Assembly: GCA_963614215.1 (NCBI GenBank)
Contig: CAVECB010000005.1
Span: 24,533 to 88,532 of the forward strand
Direction of reading: 5' to 3'
DNA length: 64,000 bases
Source of the DNA: CAVAWX01 sp963614215
GTDB lineage: Bacteria; Actinomycetota; Coriobacteriia; Coriobacteriales; QAMH01
Shown here: positions 43,030-52,446 of the stretch, piece by piece
Layout: each line of letters starts with the position of its first letter
How positions within the stretch are numbered: the first letter of the stretch is position 1
Position numbers and translations under genes: made by a program
Notes under the pieces: generated by a model
What the model saw: only the letters and a program-made list of their open reading frames with translations
What the model was told of the DNA's origin: nothing
The model's database searches: none

Positions 43030-44364
43030 CTACTCGCCGTCGCCGTCTGCCGGCTCGGCCGCCAGCGCCTCCAGCACCTCGCCCGCGCTGCGCTCGCACT
43101 CGGCCGCTGCGCGCTCGACGTCGATGGTCTTGAACTCGCCGCTTTCGTAGAGCACCTTGCCGTCGCACATCGTCATCACCACGTCGGCGCCGTTGGCGCT
43201 GTAGACGAGATTGACCGCCATGTCGTAGACCGGCTTCATCCACGGCGTGTCCACATTGAAAACGACCAGGTCGGCACGCATACCTTCCTTCAACACGCCG
43301 CAATCTGCGCGCCCTTGCGCCGCCGCGCCGCCCGCCGTGAGCATGCGCAGCACTTCCTTGGCCGGCACCACGGTCGGGTCGAGCGCGTTGCCCTTCTGCG
43401 AGCAGGCCAAAAGGTAGGCGCTCTGCAAGATGTTGTGCGTATTGTTCGAGGCCATACCGTCCGTGCCCATCGACAGCGACACGCCCGTGTCAATCATCTT
43501 CTGCACCGGCGCAAACCCGCTCGCGAGCTTCATGTTGGACGCCGGGTTCAGGCTGACGTGCACCCCGCGGCGCGCGAGCAGCTCGATGTCGGAATCCTCA
43601 ACCCACACGCAATGCGCAGCCGTCACGCGGTGGTCGAACACGCCGCAGTGCTCGAACCAGGCAGCAGGCGTCATGCCATCGTGGCGACCCTTGCACTCCT
43701 CGTGCTCGGAGCGCGTCTCGGACAGGTGCAGGTGGATGCCGCAGTCGTGCTTGCCCGCCTCCTCGGCCACGCGGCGCACCATGCCCTCGGGCGTCGTATA
43801 CTCGCCGTGTATGCACATCTCAATCTGCACGCGGCCATCGCCGGCGCCTTGGAAACGCTCGAAGAGCTCGGCATTGGTCTTGGCCACGGGCAGGGTGTCG
43901 TAATCTTTTTCCACGAAGCACATCGTGCCGCCGTCGCAGTGGTTGGCCTTCATGCCGGCGGCCAGCGTGGCCTCGCAGCGGTCGATGGTCGCGTTGTACA
44001 TGTCCGTGTAGCCGACGATGCCGTAGCGGATCATCTCGGCCTGCGCGAGCACCGTGCCCCAGTAGTGGTGCTTCTTTTCGACGTCCATCTTGCCCTCGAA
44101 GGGCCACACGGTCTTTTGCAGCCAGTCCTGCAGCGGCTGGTCTTCGGCGTAGCCGCGCAGCAAGGTCATGGACGTGTGCGCGTGCGTGTTGAAAAACGCG
44201 CTGGTCAACAGCTTGCCGCGGCCATCGTAGCGCTGACCGTAGGTCTGCGCGTTGGCGGGGGCTTTCGCACCCACGTAGGTGATGGTCGTCCCTTTCACCC
44301 CGACAAAGCAGTCCTTTTGCCAGTCCAGGTTCTCGTCAAGGATGTCGATGTGCTCGAACAGCAT
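43030..44364 (-). CDS. Amidohydrolase, 5'-methylthioadenosine/S-adenosylhomocysteine deaminase-like
   Basis: 444 residues, metal-dependent amidohydrolase fold. Metal ligands in THAHTSMTLLRG (HxH), IHLHLSETRSE, AAHCVW and GTDGMASN. The layout is that of MtaD/SsnA/guanine-deaminase-like enzymes; MtaD is the best guess because of PLQDWLQKTVWPFE. The true substrate may be another adenosyl or guanine compound. Four palindromic 22-bp-spaced sites lie about 120-200 bp upstream. Confidence 0.85.
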   Translation of the reverse strand: MLFEHIDILDENLDWQKDCFVGVKGTTITYVGAKAPANAQTYGQRYDGRGKLLTSAFFNTHAHTSMTLLRGYAEDQPLQDWLQKTVWPFEGKMDVEKKHHYWGTVLAQAEMIRYGIVGYTDMYNATIDRCEATLAAGMKANHCDGGTMCFVEKDYDTLPVAKTNAELFERFQGAGDGRVQIEMCIHGEYTTPEGMVRRVAEEAGKHDCGIHLHLSETRSEHEECKGRHDGMTPAAWFEHCGVFDHRVTAAHCVWVEDSDIELLARRGVHVSLNPASNMKLASGFAPVQKMIDTGVSLSMGTDGMASNNTHNILQSAYLLACSQKGNALDPTVVPAKEVLRMLTAGGAAAQGRADCGVLKEGMRADLVVFNVDTPWMKPVYDMAVNLVYSANGADVVMTMCDGKVLYESGEFKTIDVERAAAECERSAGEVLEALAAEPADGDGE

Positions 44365-44483
44365 GTGAAAGTCCTCTCTCGCGTGGCGCTATGTGCATCT
44401 AGCGCATAGTACACCACGCACCACACCCCAGCCGCGCGACGTGGCACCCCGACAGCGTTCTTCCCGTTGCCCATTTTGGAATT

Positions 44484-44567
44484 TGCTAGGTACACCTATC
44501 AATTTTGCTAGGTATATCTATCATTTTTGATAGGTGTATCTAGCAATTTTGCTAGGTACACCTATCA
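44484..44567. promoter_or_regulatory. Four palindromic sites at exact 22-bp spacing (operator array)
   Basis: 18-bp units start at 44484, 44506, 44528 and 44550. Units 1 and 4 are identical: TGCTAGGTACACCTATCA. Unit 2 is TGCTAGGTATATCTATCA. Unit 3 is TGATAGGTGTATCTAGCA, the same site inverted. The core TAGGT-N2-ACCTA is an inverted repeat, as bound by a dimeric regulator. The array is AT-rich within GC-rich DNA and upstream of the mtaD-like gene. The rest of the 44365-44674 gap holds no gene. Confidence 0.8.
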
Positions 44568-44674
44568 TTTTCGGCAGATTTGCGTATCGCCCCGGCGCTG
44601 TTCTGCGGCGATGCGCTGCCCGCCTAGCGTTGCCCGGACAGCGCCGCCCGCCTAGCGTCGCATCCCCGCAGCAG

Positions 44675-46189
44675 CTACTTCGCGGCGTCGCCCCATCCGT
44701 GCAGGTCGGCAAAGCTCTTCGGCAGCGTCTCGGGGTCGCGCGCGGCCATGTCCTCCTCGCGTTTGCCCGCAGCCTTCAGGCGCGAGAAATAGTCGCGCGT
44801 CTCCTTCACCACTATGCCCGACAATACGATGAGCGCAATCATGTTCGGGATGGCCATGAGCCCGTTGAAGATGTCGGCGATGGTCCACACGGCGCTGACC
44901 GTCATGTACGGGCCAATCAGCACGGCCAGGATATAGAGCCAGCGATACACCTTCACCGCACCCATGCGCCCGCCCGTCAAGTACTCCAGGCAGCGCTCCG
45001 AGTAGTAGTCCCAGCCCAAAATCGTGGTGAAGCCGAAGAGCACGAGGCAGAGCATGAGGATGAAGCTGACAATTTCGGGCTGGATGAAGGGCAGACCCGT
45101 CTGGAAGGCCTCGAGCGTCACCGCCGCGCCCTCCAGCCCCGTGATGTTGTAGGCGCCCGTCATGACCAGCGCCAAGCCCGTCATCGTGCAAACGATGATG
45201 GTGTCGAGGAAGGTGCCCGTCATGGAAACAAGACCCTGGCGCACCGGCTCGTTGGTCTGCGCCGCCGCCGCCGCAATGGGCGCAGAGCCCAGGCCGGCCT
45301 CGTTGGAGAAGATGCCGCGCGCGATGCCTTTTTGCATAGCGATGAGTATGGCACCGAGCGCACCGCCCGCCGCCGCGCGAAACCCAAAGGCGCCGGCGAA
45401 TATCTCGGCGAAGGCGGCCGGCAGCGCCTGGATGTTGGCCACGATCAACACGAGCGAGAAGACGACGTAGACGACCACCATGAAGGGGATGACCTTTTCC
45501 GCCACGCTCGAGATGCGCTTCAGCCCGCCGATGACGACCAGTCCGACACACAGCGCCAGCACAAGCCCGCCCACGATAGTGGCCACGGAGTAGTCCATGC
45601 CCAAAAGCTGCACGGTGTAGGCGCCGTCGGGGTCGAAAAATCCCGTGATGGAGCCGGAGATGGAATTCACCTGAGTGAAGGTGCCGATGCCGAACAGGCC
45701 GACGCACACGCCGAAGAAGGCGAAGAGCTTTGCCAGCCAGCGCCAGTTTTTGCCCATACCGCGCTCGATGTAGTAAAACGGCCCGCCCAGCACGTGCCCG
45801 GTCTCGGGGTCGTGGCTGCGAAACTTCACCGCGAGCAGCCCTTCGGAGTACTTCGTCGCCATGCCGAACAGCGCGGCCAACCACATCCAGAACAAGGCAC
45901 CCGGCCCACCTGCGACCACGGCCGTGGCCACGCCGACGATGTTGCCCGTGCCGATGGTGGCCGACAGCGCCGTGCACAGGGCGGCAAAGCTCGTGACCTC
46001 GCCTTTTGCGCCCTTCTCGTTTTTCATCATGTAGCGCAGCGCGCGCGGGAGCTGCCGAAACTGGAGACCGCGCAGGCGCAAGGTGAGGAGTATGCCGCCT
46101 GCGAGGATGAGGACGATGAGCGGGACACCCCACACCGCATCGTCGATTGCCGTCAGGATGTCGTTGAAAGCCGCAAAGAAACCGTCCAC
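44675..46189 (-). CDS. AGCS-family sodium:alanine/glycine symporter
   Basis: 504 residues with about 10-11 membrane segments. The family signature GPGALFWMWLAALFGMATKY is present, with early CTALSATIGTGNIVGVATAV. Imports alanine or glycine (or a related neutral amino acid) with sodium; the exact substrate is not decided. The C-terminal 40 residues are soluble. Not in an operon; it reads toward the operator array, with the mtaD-like gene beyond. Confidence 0.92.
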   Translation of the reverse strand: MDGFFAAFNDILTAIDDAVWGVPLIVLILAGGILLTLRLRGLQFRQLPRALRYMMKNEKGAKGEVTSFAALCTALSATIGTGNIVGVATAVVAGGPGALFWMWLAALFGMATKYSEGLLAVKFRSHDPETGHVLGGPFYYIERGMGKNWRWLAKLFAFFGVCVGLFGIGTFTQVNSISGSITGFFDPDGAYTVQLLGMDYSVATIVGGLVLALCVGLVVIGGLKRISSVAEKVIPFMVVVYVVFSLVLIVANIQALPAAFAEIFAGAFGFRAAAGGALGAILIAMQKGIARGIFSNEAGLGSAPIAAAAAQTNEPVRQGLVSMTGTFLDTIIVCTMTGLALVMTGAYNITGLEGAAVTLEAFQTGLPFIQPEIVSFILMLCLVLFGFTTILGWDYYSERCLEYLTGGRMGAVKVYRWLYILAVLIGPYMTVSAVWTIADIFNGLMAIPNMIALIVLSGIVVKETRDYFSRLKAAGKREEDMAARDPETLPKSFADLHGWGDAAK

Positions 46190-46369
46190 CTAGATAAGTC
46201 CTCCAATCGTTTTGCGCGTGGGGCGTACTCTAGCACGAGAAAGCGCCCCGCGGCACACAGAGGACGTGGGCGGCGGCGGGGCGCATGCGGTGCGGCAACG
46301 CGCACACGCCCGTACGAGAAATTGAGCCCCGGACGACAAGACCTGCGCGACGCGCCCTAGACAAGCGCC

Positions 46370-48553
46370 CTACTTCTTGCGCCAACGCGCGAAAAGACGT
46401 GTGAAGAAGCCTCCCTGCCCGCGCTTGTGTGCCGCGTCATGTTCGGCTTCCAGCAGGTCGAGGTGCTGCAGCGGCTCGGCGGCGAAGTACTCCTGGGCGC
46501 ACACGCGCGGATCGCCCTTGCCGCGCTCGGGCAGGCGATAGCTGCCGTCGGGCTGCAGCTCGCGCGCCTTGCAGTTGTCCTCGAAGAGCTTGTGCATGTA
46601 GCGCACGATGTCCTCTTTCACAAGCGGGTCGAGCACGTGTACGCCAATCTCGACGCGGTGCACGAGGTTGCGCGTCATCAGGTCGGCCGAGCTGATGTAG
46701 ACCTGCATGCCCTCGCCGACGCCGAAGCAGTAGACGCGCGCATGCTCCAAAAAACGCCCGGCCACGCTGCGTACGCGGATGTTGTCCGTCTTGCCCTCGA
46801 TGCCCGGCAGCAGGCAGCAGATGCTGCGCAGATTGAGCTGCACCTGCACGCCCGCGCGGCTGGCCTCGGAGAGCTTGTCGATGATGTCGCGCTCGGTGAG
46901 CGAGTTGGCCTTCAGCATGATGCGGCCCGCGCTGCCCTTGGCAATCTCCTTGTCCATGAGCGCAAGATAGGTGCGCTTCATGTTCGCAGGCGCGACGAGC
47001 AACGTCTCGTAGGCGCCGTTCAGGTTGCCGATGAGCATGTTTTGGAAGAAGGCGACGGCGTCGCGGCCTATGCGCTCGTCTGCCGTCATCAGACATATGT
47101 CGGCGTAGAGACGCGCCGTCTTCTCGTTATAGTTGCCCGTGCCTATCTGGACGAAGTTTTGCACCCGCTCGCCGGCACGTCGCGTGACCAGGCATATCTT
47201 CGAGTGGCACTTGTAGTCGTCAGGGCCGTAGATGATGTTGCAGCCGGCTTCCTCCATACGCCGCGACCACTCGATATTGTTGGCCTCGTCGAAGCGCGCG
47301 CGCAGCTCCATCAAGACCGTGACCTCCTTACCGTTTTCGGCGGCCTCGGCCAGGTAGCTGGCCACGCGCGAGTCGCTTGCCAGGCGGTAGAGGGTGATCT
47401 TCACCGAGACCACCGAGGGGTCTTGCGCGGCCTCTTTAAGCATGCCGAGGAAGGGGCGCATCGAGTCGTAGGGGTAGAAAAGGACGCGGTCGTGCTCTTC
47501 TATCTGAGCCAAGATCGAGCGGCCCTCGTCGAAGACCTTGGAGTCGCGCGGCTGGTGCGGCTCGTAGCACAGCTCGGCGCGCAAAGAGGCGGGCAGGGCG
47601 TCTTGCAGGGCAAACGCCCAGTTCGCGCACAGCGGACAGACACTAGAGAAAACCTGCGTCTCGGAGAGGTCCAGGCGCGCCAAGAGCATGGCCAACAGCG
47701 TCTTGGAGAGTTTGCCCTCCACCTCGAGGCGCACGGGGTTCAGGCGGTTGCGTTTTTTAAGCATGCGCGCGACAAAGGCGCGGTAGTCGATCTCGGAGTC
47801 GTCGAACTTGTCGTCGTCAAGGTCGATGTCGGCGTTGCGCGTGACCGAGACGATGCAGGCGTCCGAAACCGTGTAGTTGGGGAAGAGCTTCTCGACGTTG
47901 TGCAAAATGAGCCGCTCCATGCGCACGAAATGCAGGGGGTTTTCCGGGTCGGCGATGTAGGGGGGCAGGTCGGCCGGCACGGGCACCATACCCATCTCCT
48001 GCGAGCCCGCGCCGTCGGAAAGAGACATGACGATGTAGAGGCCTTTGTTGTGCAGGAAGGGGAAGGGATGGCGCTCGTCGATGACCTGCGCGGACAGCAG
48101 CGGGTGCACGAAGGCGCGGAAATGGTCGCGCGCCCACTTGCGCTCCTTTTTACCCAGCGCGTCCAAGTCGACTTCGACGATGCCGTGGGCGGCCAGCTTC
48201 TTCATCAGCTTGGCGTAGACCTTGTCGCGGGACTTCACCAGCGGGCGCACCGCCTCGAAGACCGCTTCCAGCTGCTCGCGGGGGGTGTGCAGAGATTTGT
48301 TGTCGCGGTCGTCGGGCGCCCAGGCCTCCAGGTCGAAGAGGCTGCCCACGCGCACGCGGAAGAACTCGTCGAGGTTGGTGGTGAAGATGGAGACGAAGGT
48401 CAGGCGCTCGAAAAGGGGCACCGTCGCGTCAGAGGCCTCCTCGAGCATGCGGTTTTCGAACTGCAACCACGACAGCTCGCGGTTTTGCGTGTAGCTCACG
48501 TCGGGTTTCTTGTGCGTGCGAAGCTCTGCGGCCGTCTCTTTCGTCGCGTGCAT
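46370..48553 (-). CDS. ppk1: Polyphosphate kinase 1
   Basis: 727 residues. NRELSWLQFENRMLEEA at the N-terminus, then the head domain and two PLD-like catalytic domains. DDYKCHSKICLVTRR contains the phosphorylated His, and RVEIGVHVLDP the second His. Polymerises ATP gamma-phosphate into polyphosphate. Length matches the family. The start MHATKETAAE follows AGGAGAC. No ppx partner is nearby. Confidence 0.96.
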   Translation of the reverse strand: MHATKETAAELRTHKKPDVSYTQNRELSWLQFENRMLEEASDATVPLFERLTFVSIFTTNLDEFFRVRVGSLFDLEAWAPDDRDNKSLHTPREQLEAVFEAVRPLVKSRDKVYAKLMKKLAAHGIVEVDLDALGKKERKWARDHFRAFVHPLLSAQVIDERHPFPFLHNKGLYIVMSLSDGAGSQEMGMVPVPADLPPYIADPENPLHFVRMERLILHNVEKLFPNYTVSDACIVSVTRNADIDLDDDKFDDSEIDYRAFVARMLKKRNRLNPVRLEVEGKLSKTLLAMLLARLDLSETQVFSSVCPLCANWAFALQDALPASLRAELCYEPHQPRDSKVFDEGRSILAQIEEHDRVLFYPYDSMRPFLGMLKEAAQDPSVVSVKITLYRLASDSRVASYLAEAAENGKEVTVLMELRARFDEANNIEWSRRMEEAGCNIIYGPDDYKCHSKICLVTRRAGERVQNFVQIGTGNYNEKTARLYADICLMTADERIGRDAVAFFQNMLIGNLNGAYETLLVAPANMKRTYLALMDKEIAKGSAGRIMLKANSLTERDIIDKLSEASRAGVQVQLNLRSICCLLPGIEGKTDNIRVRSVAGRFLEHARVYCFGVGEGMQVYISSADLMTRNLVHRVEIGVHVLDPLVKEDIVRYMHKLFEDNCKARELQPDGSYRLPERGKGDPRVCAQEYFAAEPLQHLDLLEAEHDAAHKRGQGGFFTRLFARWRKK

Positions 48554-48695
48554 AGAAGGGTCTCCTCGTCAAATGTCGCGTCCCGTCGTATACCCGTTCA
48601 TTTTACGCCACGCGCACACGCAGTGAGGGGGCGCAAGGCGAAACGGCAAAGCGGCGACGCGAGGCGCAGACGCGGCAACGCAAGGTGCAGATGGG

Positions 48696-48784
48696 GCGGT
48701 GCTAGGCGTCCGCGCGACAAGGGACGTGGGCGCAGACGGGGCGCGGCGGTAGGGCGCAGGGAAGCGGTGCTAGGCGTCCGCGCG
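48696..48784. repeat. Duplicated 3' end of the tsaB-tsaD gene
   Basis: GCGGTGCTAGGCGTCCGCGC occurs at 48696 and at 48764, 68 bp apart. The second copy contains the real stop codon region of the tsaB-tsaD gene; the first lies in the spacer between it and ppk1. A small tandem duplication is the simplest reading. Confidence 0.55.
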
Positions 48785-50779
48785 GCGCAGGGGCATGTGG
48801 GCCTGCGGGTCGGCGTCGAGGGCAGTGAAGTCGCCGGACGAGAAAAGGTCGAGCGCGACCGAGGCAATCATGGCGGCGTTGTCGGAGCAGTCTGCGGCGG
48901 GCGGGAAAAGGACGCGAATGCCGTGCGCGGACAAGCCGGCGGCCAGCGCATCGCGCAAGGCGGGGTTGGCGGCCACCCCTCCCCCGACGCACATGGTGGC
49001 GACACCCGCTTGCTCGCACGCGGTGATGGCCTTGGCCACCTGCACGTCGATGACGGCCGCTTGAAAGCTTGCCGCAAGATCGGGCACGTCTATCTCCATG
49101 CCCGCCTCTTCTTGCTGGCGTATGTAGGTGATAACCGCCGTCTTCAGGCCGGACAGCGAAAACGAGAGGTCGCCGCTGTGCAGCATGGAGCGGGGAAAGC
49201 GTATGGCCTGCGGGTCGCCTTGCGCGGCGTAGCGCGAGATGACCGGCCCTCCGGGATATCCCAGCCCAAGCGCCTTGGCCACCTTGTCGAAGGCCTCGCC
49301 CACAGCGTCGTCGAGCGTCGAGCCGATTGTCTCGTAGTCACCCCAGGCGCGCACGTGCACGAGCATGGTGTGGCCGCCCGAAACGAGCAAGGCGACGAAG
49401 GGCGGCTTTAGGTCTGGGTCGGTGAAGAGGTTGGCATAGAGATGACCCTCGAGATGGTTCACGCCGATGAATGGCAGGTCAGCCGCGTACGCCGCGCCCT
49501 TTGCGAAGGCAAGGCCTACGACGAGCGAGCCCACGAGCCCTGGCCCTTGCGTGGCCGCGATTGCGGAGAGGTTTGACCAGGCAAGGCCCGCAGTGGCGAG
49601 CGCTTCTTGCGCCACAGGCACGACCGCCTCCACGTGCTTGCGCGAGGCAATCTCGGGGACGACGCCGCCAAAGCGTGTGTGGAAGTCTATCTGGCTGGCC
49701 ACCACGCTGGACAGGATGCGGCGACGGCCATCGATGACGGCGACGGCCGTCTCGTCGCAAGAGCTTTCGACGGCAAGGATAAGGGGGGCGACGGGCGCCT
49801 CGTGCGAGGCGGAGTTTGCAGCGCCAGCGGAGTCCGGGGCGATGCCCTCGGCAAGGGCCGCGTTGGCGGCGTCTGCCTGGTCCCATGCCGCCCGGGAAGC
49901 CTCGCTGGGCGCCGGCGCCGCATCCGCGCCGTCTTCACCGGCCTGCGCGTCCGTGCCAAAACTCACCCCGTTTGCCGCGAGCACCTTGGCGGGACGCGGG
50001 TCGAGACCCGCGCGAACACGCTCGTTTTCCTCGGCATCCGACAGGCGCGTGTAGACGGGCAAAAGCGCCGCCGCATCGCCTGCGCCCGCCTTGCCCGCGT
50101 AAAGCGCGGCGGCAAACGCGCGCAGCAGCCCCTCGCCTGTCGGCGTCCACAACGTCTCGTCGGCACAGGCAAAGCCCGCCCTCTCGAACAGCTCGCGGTA
50201 TTTCGCCAGCCCGTTGCCGCACAAAGGCATCGCGTCTGCTTCACCCGCCCACGCATCCACCACATCTGCCGGCGCGGCCACCGCATCGACATCGAGGCGC
50301 GCAACGCCCGCATCGTCTAGCTCGTAGCGCACCGGATAGACCTCGCGGCGCATGGCGTCTGCCACCACGCCAAGGCGCCCACGCATGCCGGCCGCGTGCG
50401 CATGCCAGGCCACGGCATCGAGGGTCGAGGCGCCGAACAGCGGCAGGCCCGCAGCGCATGCGATGCCCTTGGCCGTCGCGATGCCGATGCGCACACCTGT
50501 AAACGACCCCGGCCCGCGCCCGACGACCACGGCATCCACATCGTGCAGAGAAAGGCCCGCCCCACACAGCAGGCGCTCGACGCGCTCCAAAAGGCAGCGG
50601 TTGGCCTGGCGGGGCGCCGGCGCGTCGTCTGCGCCCACAAGCTCGAAGCCCTCGCCGTGCGCATCCATACGGCAGGCGGCAAGCGCCATGGTCTCGCTTG
50701 CCGTGTCGAAGGCAAGCACGACTCCGCCGGCAAAAGGCCGCGCGAGTGCGTTTTTTCCGTTCACGGCGCTTGCGTTCAC
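48770..50779 (-). CDS. tsaB-tsaD: TsaB-TsaD fusion, t6A tRNA modification
   Basis: 669 residues. TsaB-like half at 1-230: LAFDTASETMALAACR and VVGRGPGSFTGVRIGIATAK. A linker rich in Ala/Asp follows (about 230-325). TsaD at about 330-669: LAVESSCDETAVAVIDG, HHLEGH-type metal site NHLEGHLYANLF, and VSGGHTMLVHV. TsaB and TsaD form a heterodimer that transfers threonylcarbamoyl to tRNA A37. Fusing them fixes their ratio. The RimI-like gene commonly found between them is absent. tsaE is 25 kb away. GTG start overlaps the hlyD stop. Confidence 0.93.
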   Translation of the reverse strand: MNASAVNGKNALARPFAGGVVLAFDTASETMALAACRMDAHGEGFELVGADDAPAPRQANRCLLERVERLLCGAGLSLHDVDAVVVGRGPGSFTGVRIGIATAKGIACAAGLPLFGASTLDAVAWHAHAAGMRGRLGVVADAMRREVYPVRYELDDAGVARLDVDAVAAPADVVDAWAGEADAMPLCGNGLAKYRELFERAGFACADETLWTPTGEGLLRAFAAALYAGKAGAGDAAALLPVYTRLSDAEENERVRAGLDPRPAKVLAANGVSFGTDAQAGEDGADAAPAPSEASRAAWDQADAANAALAEGIAPDSAGAANSASHEAPVAPLILAVESSCDETAVAVIDGRRRILSSVVASQIDFHTRFGGVVPEIASRKHVEAVVPVAQEALATAGLAWSNLSAIAATQGPGLVGSLVVGLAFAKGAAYAADLPFIGVNHLEGHLYANLFTDPDLKPPFVALLVSGGHTMLVHVRAWGDYETIGSTLDDAVGEAFDKVAKALGLGYPGGPVISRYAAQGDPQAIRFPRSMLHSGDLSFSLSGLKTAVITYIRQQEEAGMEIDVPDLAASFQAAVIDVQVAKAITACEQAGVATMCVGGGVAANPALRDALAAGLSAHGIRVLFPPAADCSDNAAMIASVALDLFSSGDFTALDADPQAHMPLRRADA

Positions 50780-52278
50780 GATATCTCGGTGAGGATGCGC
50801 TGGCCTTCGGTGATGGTGCTGCCCTGGATGATGAGCTGGCCGTCGTCGGTGGTGTCGAGGATCTGCACCTGGTGCTGCTTGGTCGTGTTGTCGTTGTAGA
50901 CGACCTCGACATAGGCGTAGCTGCCGCTTTGCGAGACCGCCTTGGACGGCACGTAGTAGACGGTGCTGTACTCCTTCAGCTCGATGGCCGCTAAGACCTC
51001 CATGCCCACCTTCGCGTTGTCGGCCTTCTCCAAGGTGAGGGTGACCTCGTAGTAGCTCGTCGAGGAATCCTGCGACGATTGGGCGGAGCTGGAGTTGGAG
51101 CTGGAGCTGGAGCTAGAGCTAGAGTTGGAGCTGGAGCTCGACCCAGAATTGGAATTGGAGCTAGAAGCAGAGCTTGCCGCGCGTTGCGTGGCCTGCGTGC
51201 GCGCGCTTGTCTGCGTGGCATTCGAGTTCGTGGACGCGGAGCTGTTCGTGTTCGAGCTGCTGTTTGTGTTCGAGCTGCTGGCCGCGACGGGCGCGTCGCC
51301 CACCTTCGAGACGGTCGCGCTGATCGTCTGATTGGGTAGCGACGAGGACGTGAGGGTCGCTTTTAGCCCCGTCGAGATGGTCGCGATTTGCGAGGCGGGC
51401 ACCGTCACGACGGCGGTCAGGGTGGACAAATCGGCAATCTGTAACGCGGCACCCTGCGAGTTCACCGCCTGCGAGGTCATGCCCTTTTGCACTTTCAGGT
51501 CCACGACCGTGCCGTCCGCCGGCGCCGAGACCGTGAGCTTTTCAGCCTTCGCAGCCGCGCTGTCGTAGGTGGTCTTTGCCGCATCCGCCGTCTTTTTCGC
51601 CGTGTCCACCTGGGATTGCGCCTTGTCCACCTCGGATTGCGCGTCGCTGATGGCCGCGTCGTAGGACGTCGAGTCAAACGAACTGCCGGACGCCGAGGTC
51701 ACGGGCACGATGGCGGCGCCGGCCCGCGCGGCAGACTGCTTTTGCGTCGCGCTCGACTGCTGGTCGCGCTGCTGCCTTGCAGCCTCGGCGGAGGCGCGGG
51801 TATCGGCTGCCGACTTAGCCTCGTCGCGGGCGTCTTGCGCCGCCTTCAGCTTCGAGTTCGCCGATTCGAGGGCGCTGTTTGCCGTGGTGAGCGCGGCAGC
51901 GGCCTCGTCGTAGGCCGTCTTCGCGGCGTTGGCCTCTTGGGAGATCTGCGCGTTGTCGATGGTAAAGAGGACGTCGCCTTTCTTCACCGCATCGCCGGTC
52001 TTCACCTTCACGTCGTTTATCGTCCCGTCCACCTCGGGGCTGACCGCCGAGCTGCTGGCCGCCCGAAACGAGCCGCTCGCCTCCACCTTCGGGGCATAGC
52101 TCGACGCGGTAAGCTGCATGGTCTGCATCTGGCCGACCTGGCGTATCTGGCCGGTGAACAGCTGGGTGAACAGATAGGCGCCGCCGCCAAAGATGATGAT
52201 GGCCACGGCCACGACGGCGACGACGATGCCGGCCGTCCGCTTGCCGCCCTTCGTTGCTCCCAAAGCGCTTTTCACCAT
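50776..52278 (-). CDS. HlyD-type membrane fusion/adaptor protein
   Basis: 500 residues. One N-terminal membrane helix (TAGIVVAVVAVAIIIFGGGA), a lipoyl-like half (VDGTINDVKVKTGDAVKKGD), a long Ala/Lys coiled coil with inserts, the second lipoyl half (LTVSAPADGTVVDLKVQKGM) and a beta-barrel. The barrel is split by a Ser/Asn-rich low-complexity stretch (about 345-400), encoded by long GAG-CTG-type repeats. It probably works with an exporter, as MacA does, but no ABC transporter lies nearby. The stop overlaps the tsaB-tsaD start. Confidence 0.85.
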   Translation of the reverse strand: MVKSALGATKGGKRTAGIVVAVVAVAIIIFGGGAYLFTQLFTGQIRQVGQMQTMQLTASSYAPKVEASGSFRAASSSAVSPEVDGTINDVKVKTGDAVKKGDVLFTIDNAQISQEANAAKTAYDEAAAALTTANSALESANSKLKAAQDARDEAKSAADTRASAEAARQQRDQQSSATQKQSAARAGAAIVPVTSASGSSFDSTSYDAAISDAQSEVDKAQSQVDTAKKTADAAKTTYDSAAAKAEKLTVSAPADGTVVDLKVQKGMTSQAVNSQGAALQIADLSTLTAVVTVPASQIATISTGLKATLTSSSLPNQTISATVSKVGDAPVAASSSNTNSSSNTNSSASTNSNATQTSARTQATQRAASSASSSNSNSGSSSSSNSSSSSSSSSNSSSAQSSQDSSTSYYEVTLTLEKADNAKVGMEVLAAIELKEYSTVYYVPSKAVSQSGSYAYVEVVYNDNTTKQHQVQILDTTDDGQLIIQGSTITEGQRILTEIS

Positions 52279-52446
52279 GTTCTTTCCTGTTCTACGACAG
52301 CCCTTTCAACGAGTGTGCATGGTACCCCAAAGCGCGCGCCGAGGGCTATATGGCGGGCGTGCAGACTGGGTGAAAGCGGCGGGCGCAAAGACAGGCGCAA
52401 AGGCGGGCGCAGCCGGGCGGAAAAGGGCGGGACAGGCGGCAGGCCG

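Noticed and set aside
46427..49411. 994-codon open frame on the plus strand
   Set aside because: Antisense to ppk1 and the tsaB-tsaD fusion, both with clear motifs; no ribosome site and no domain.
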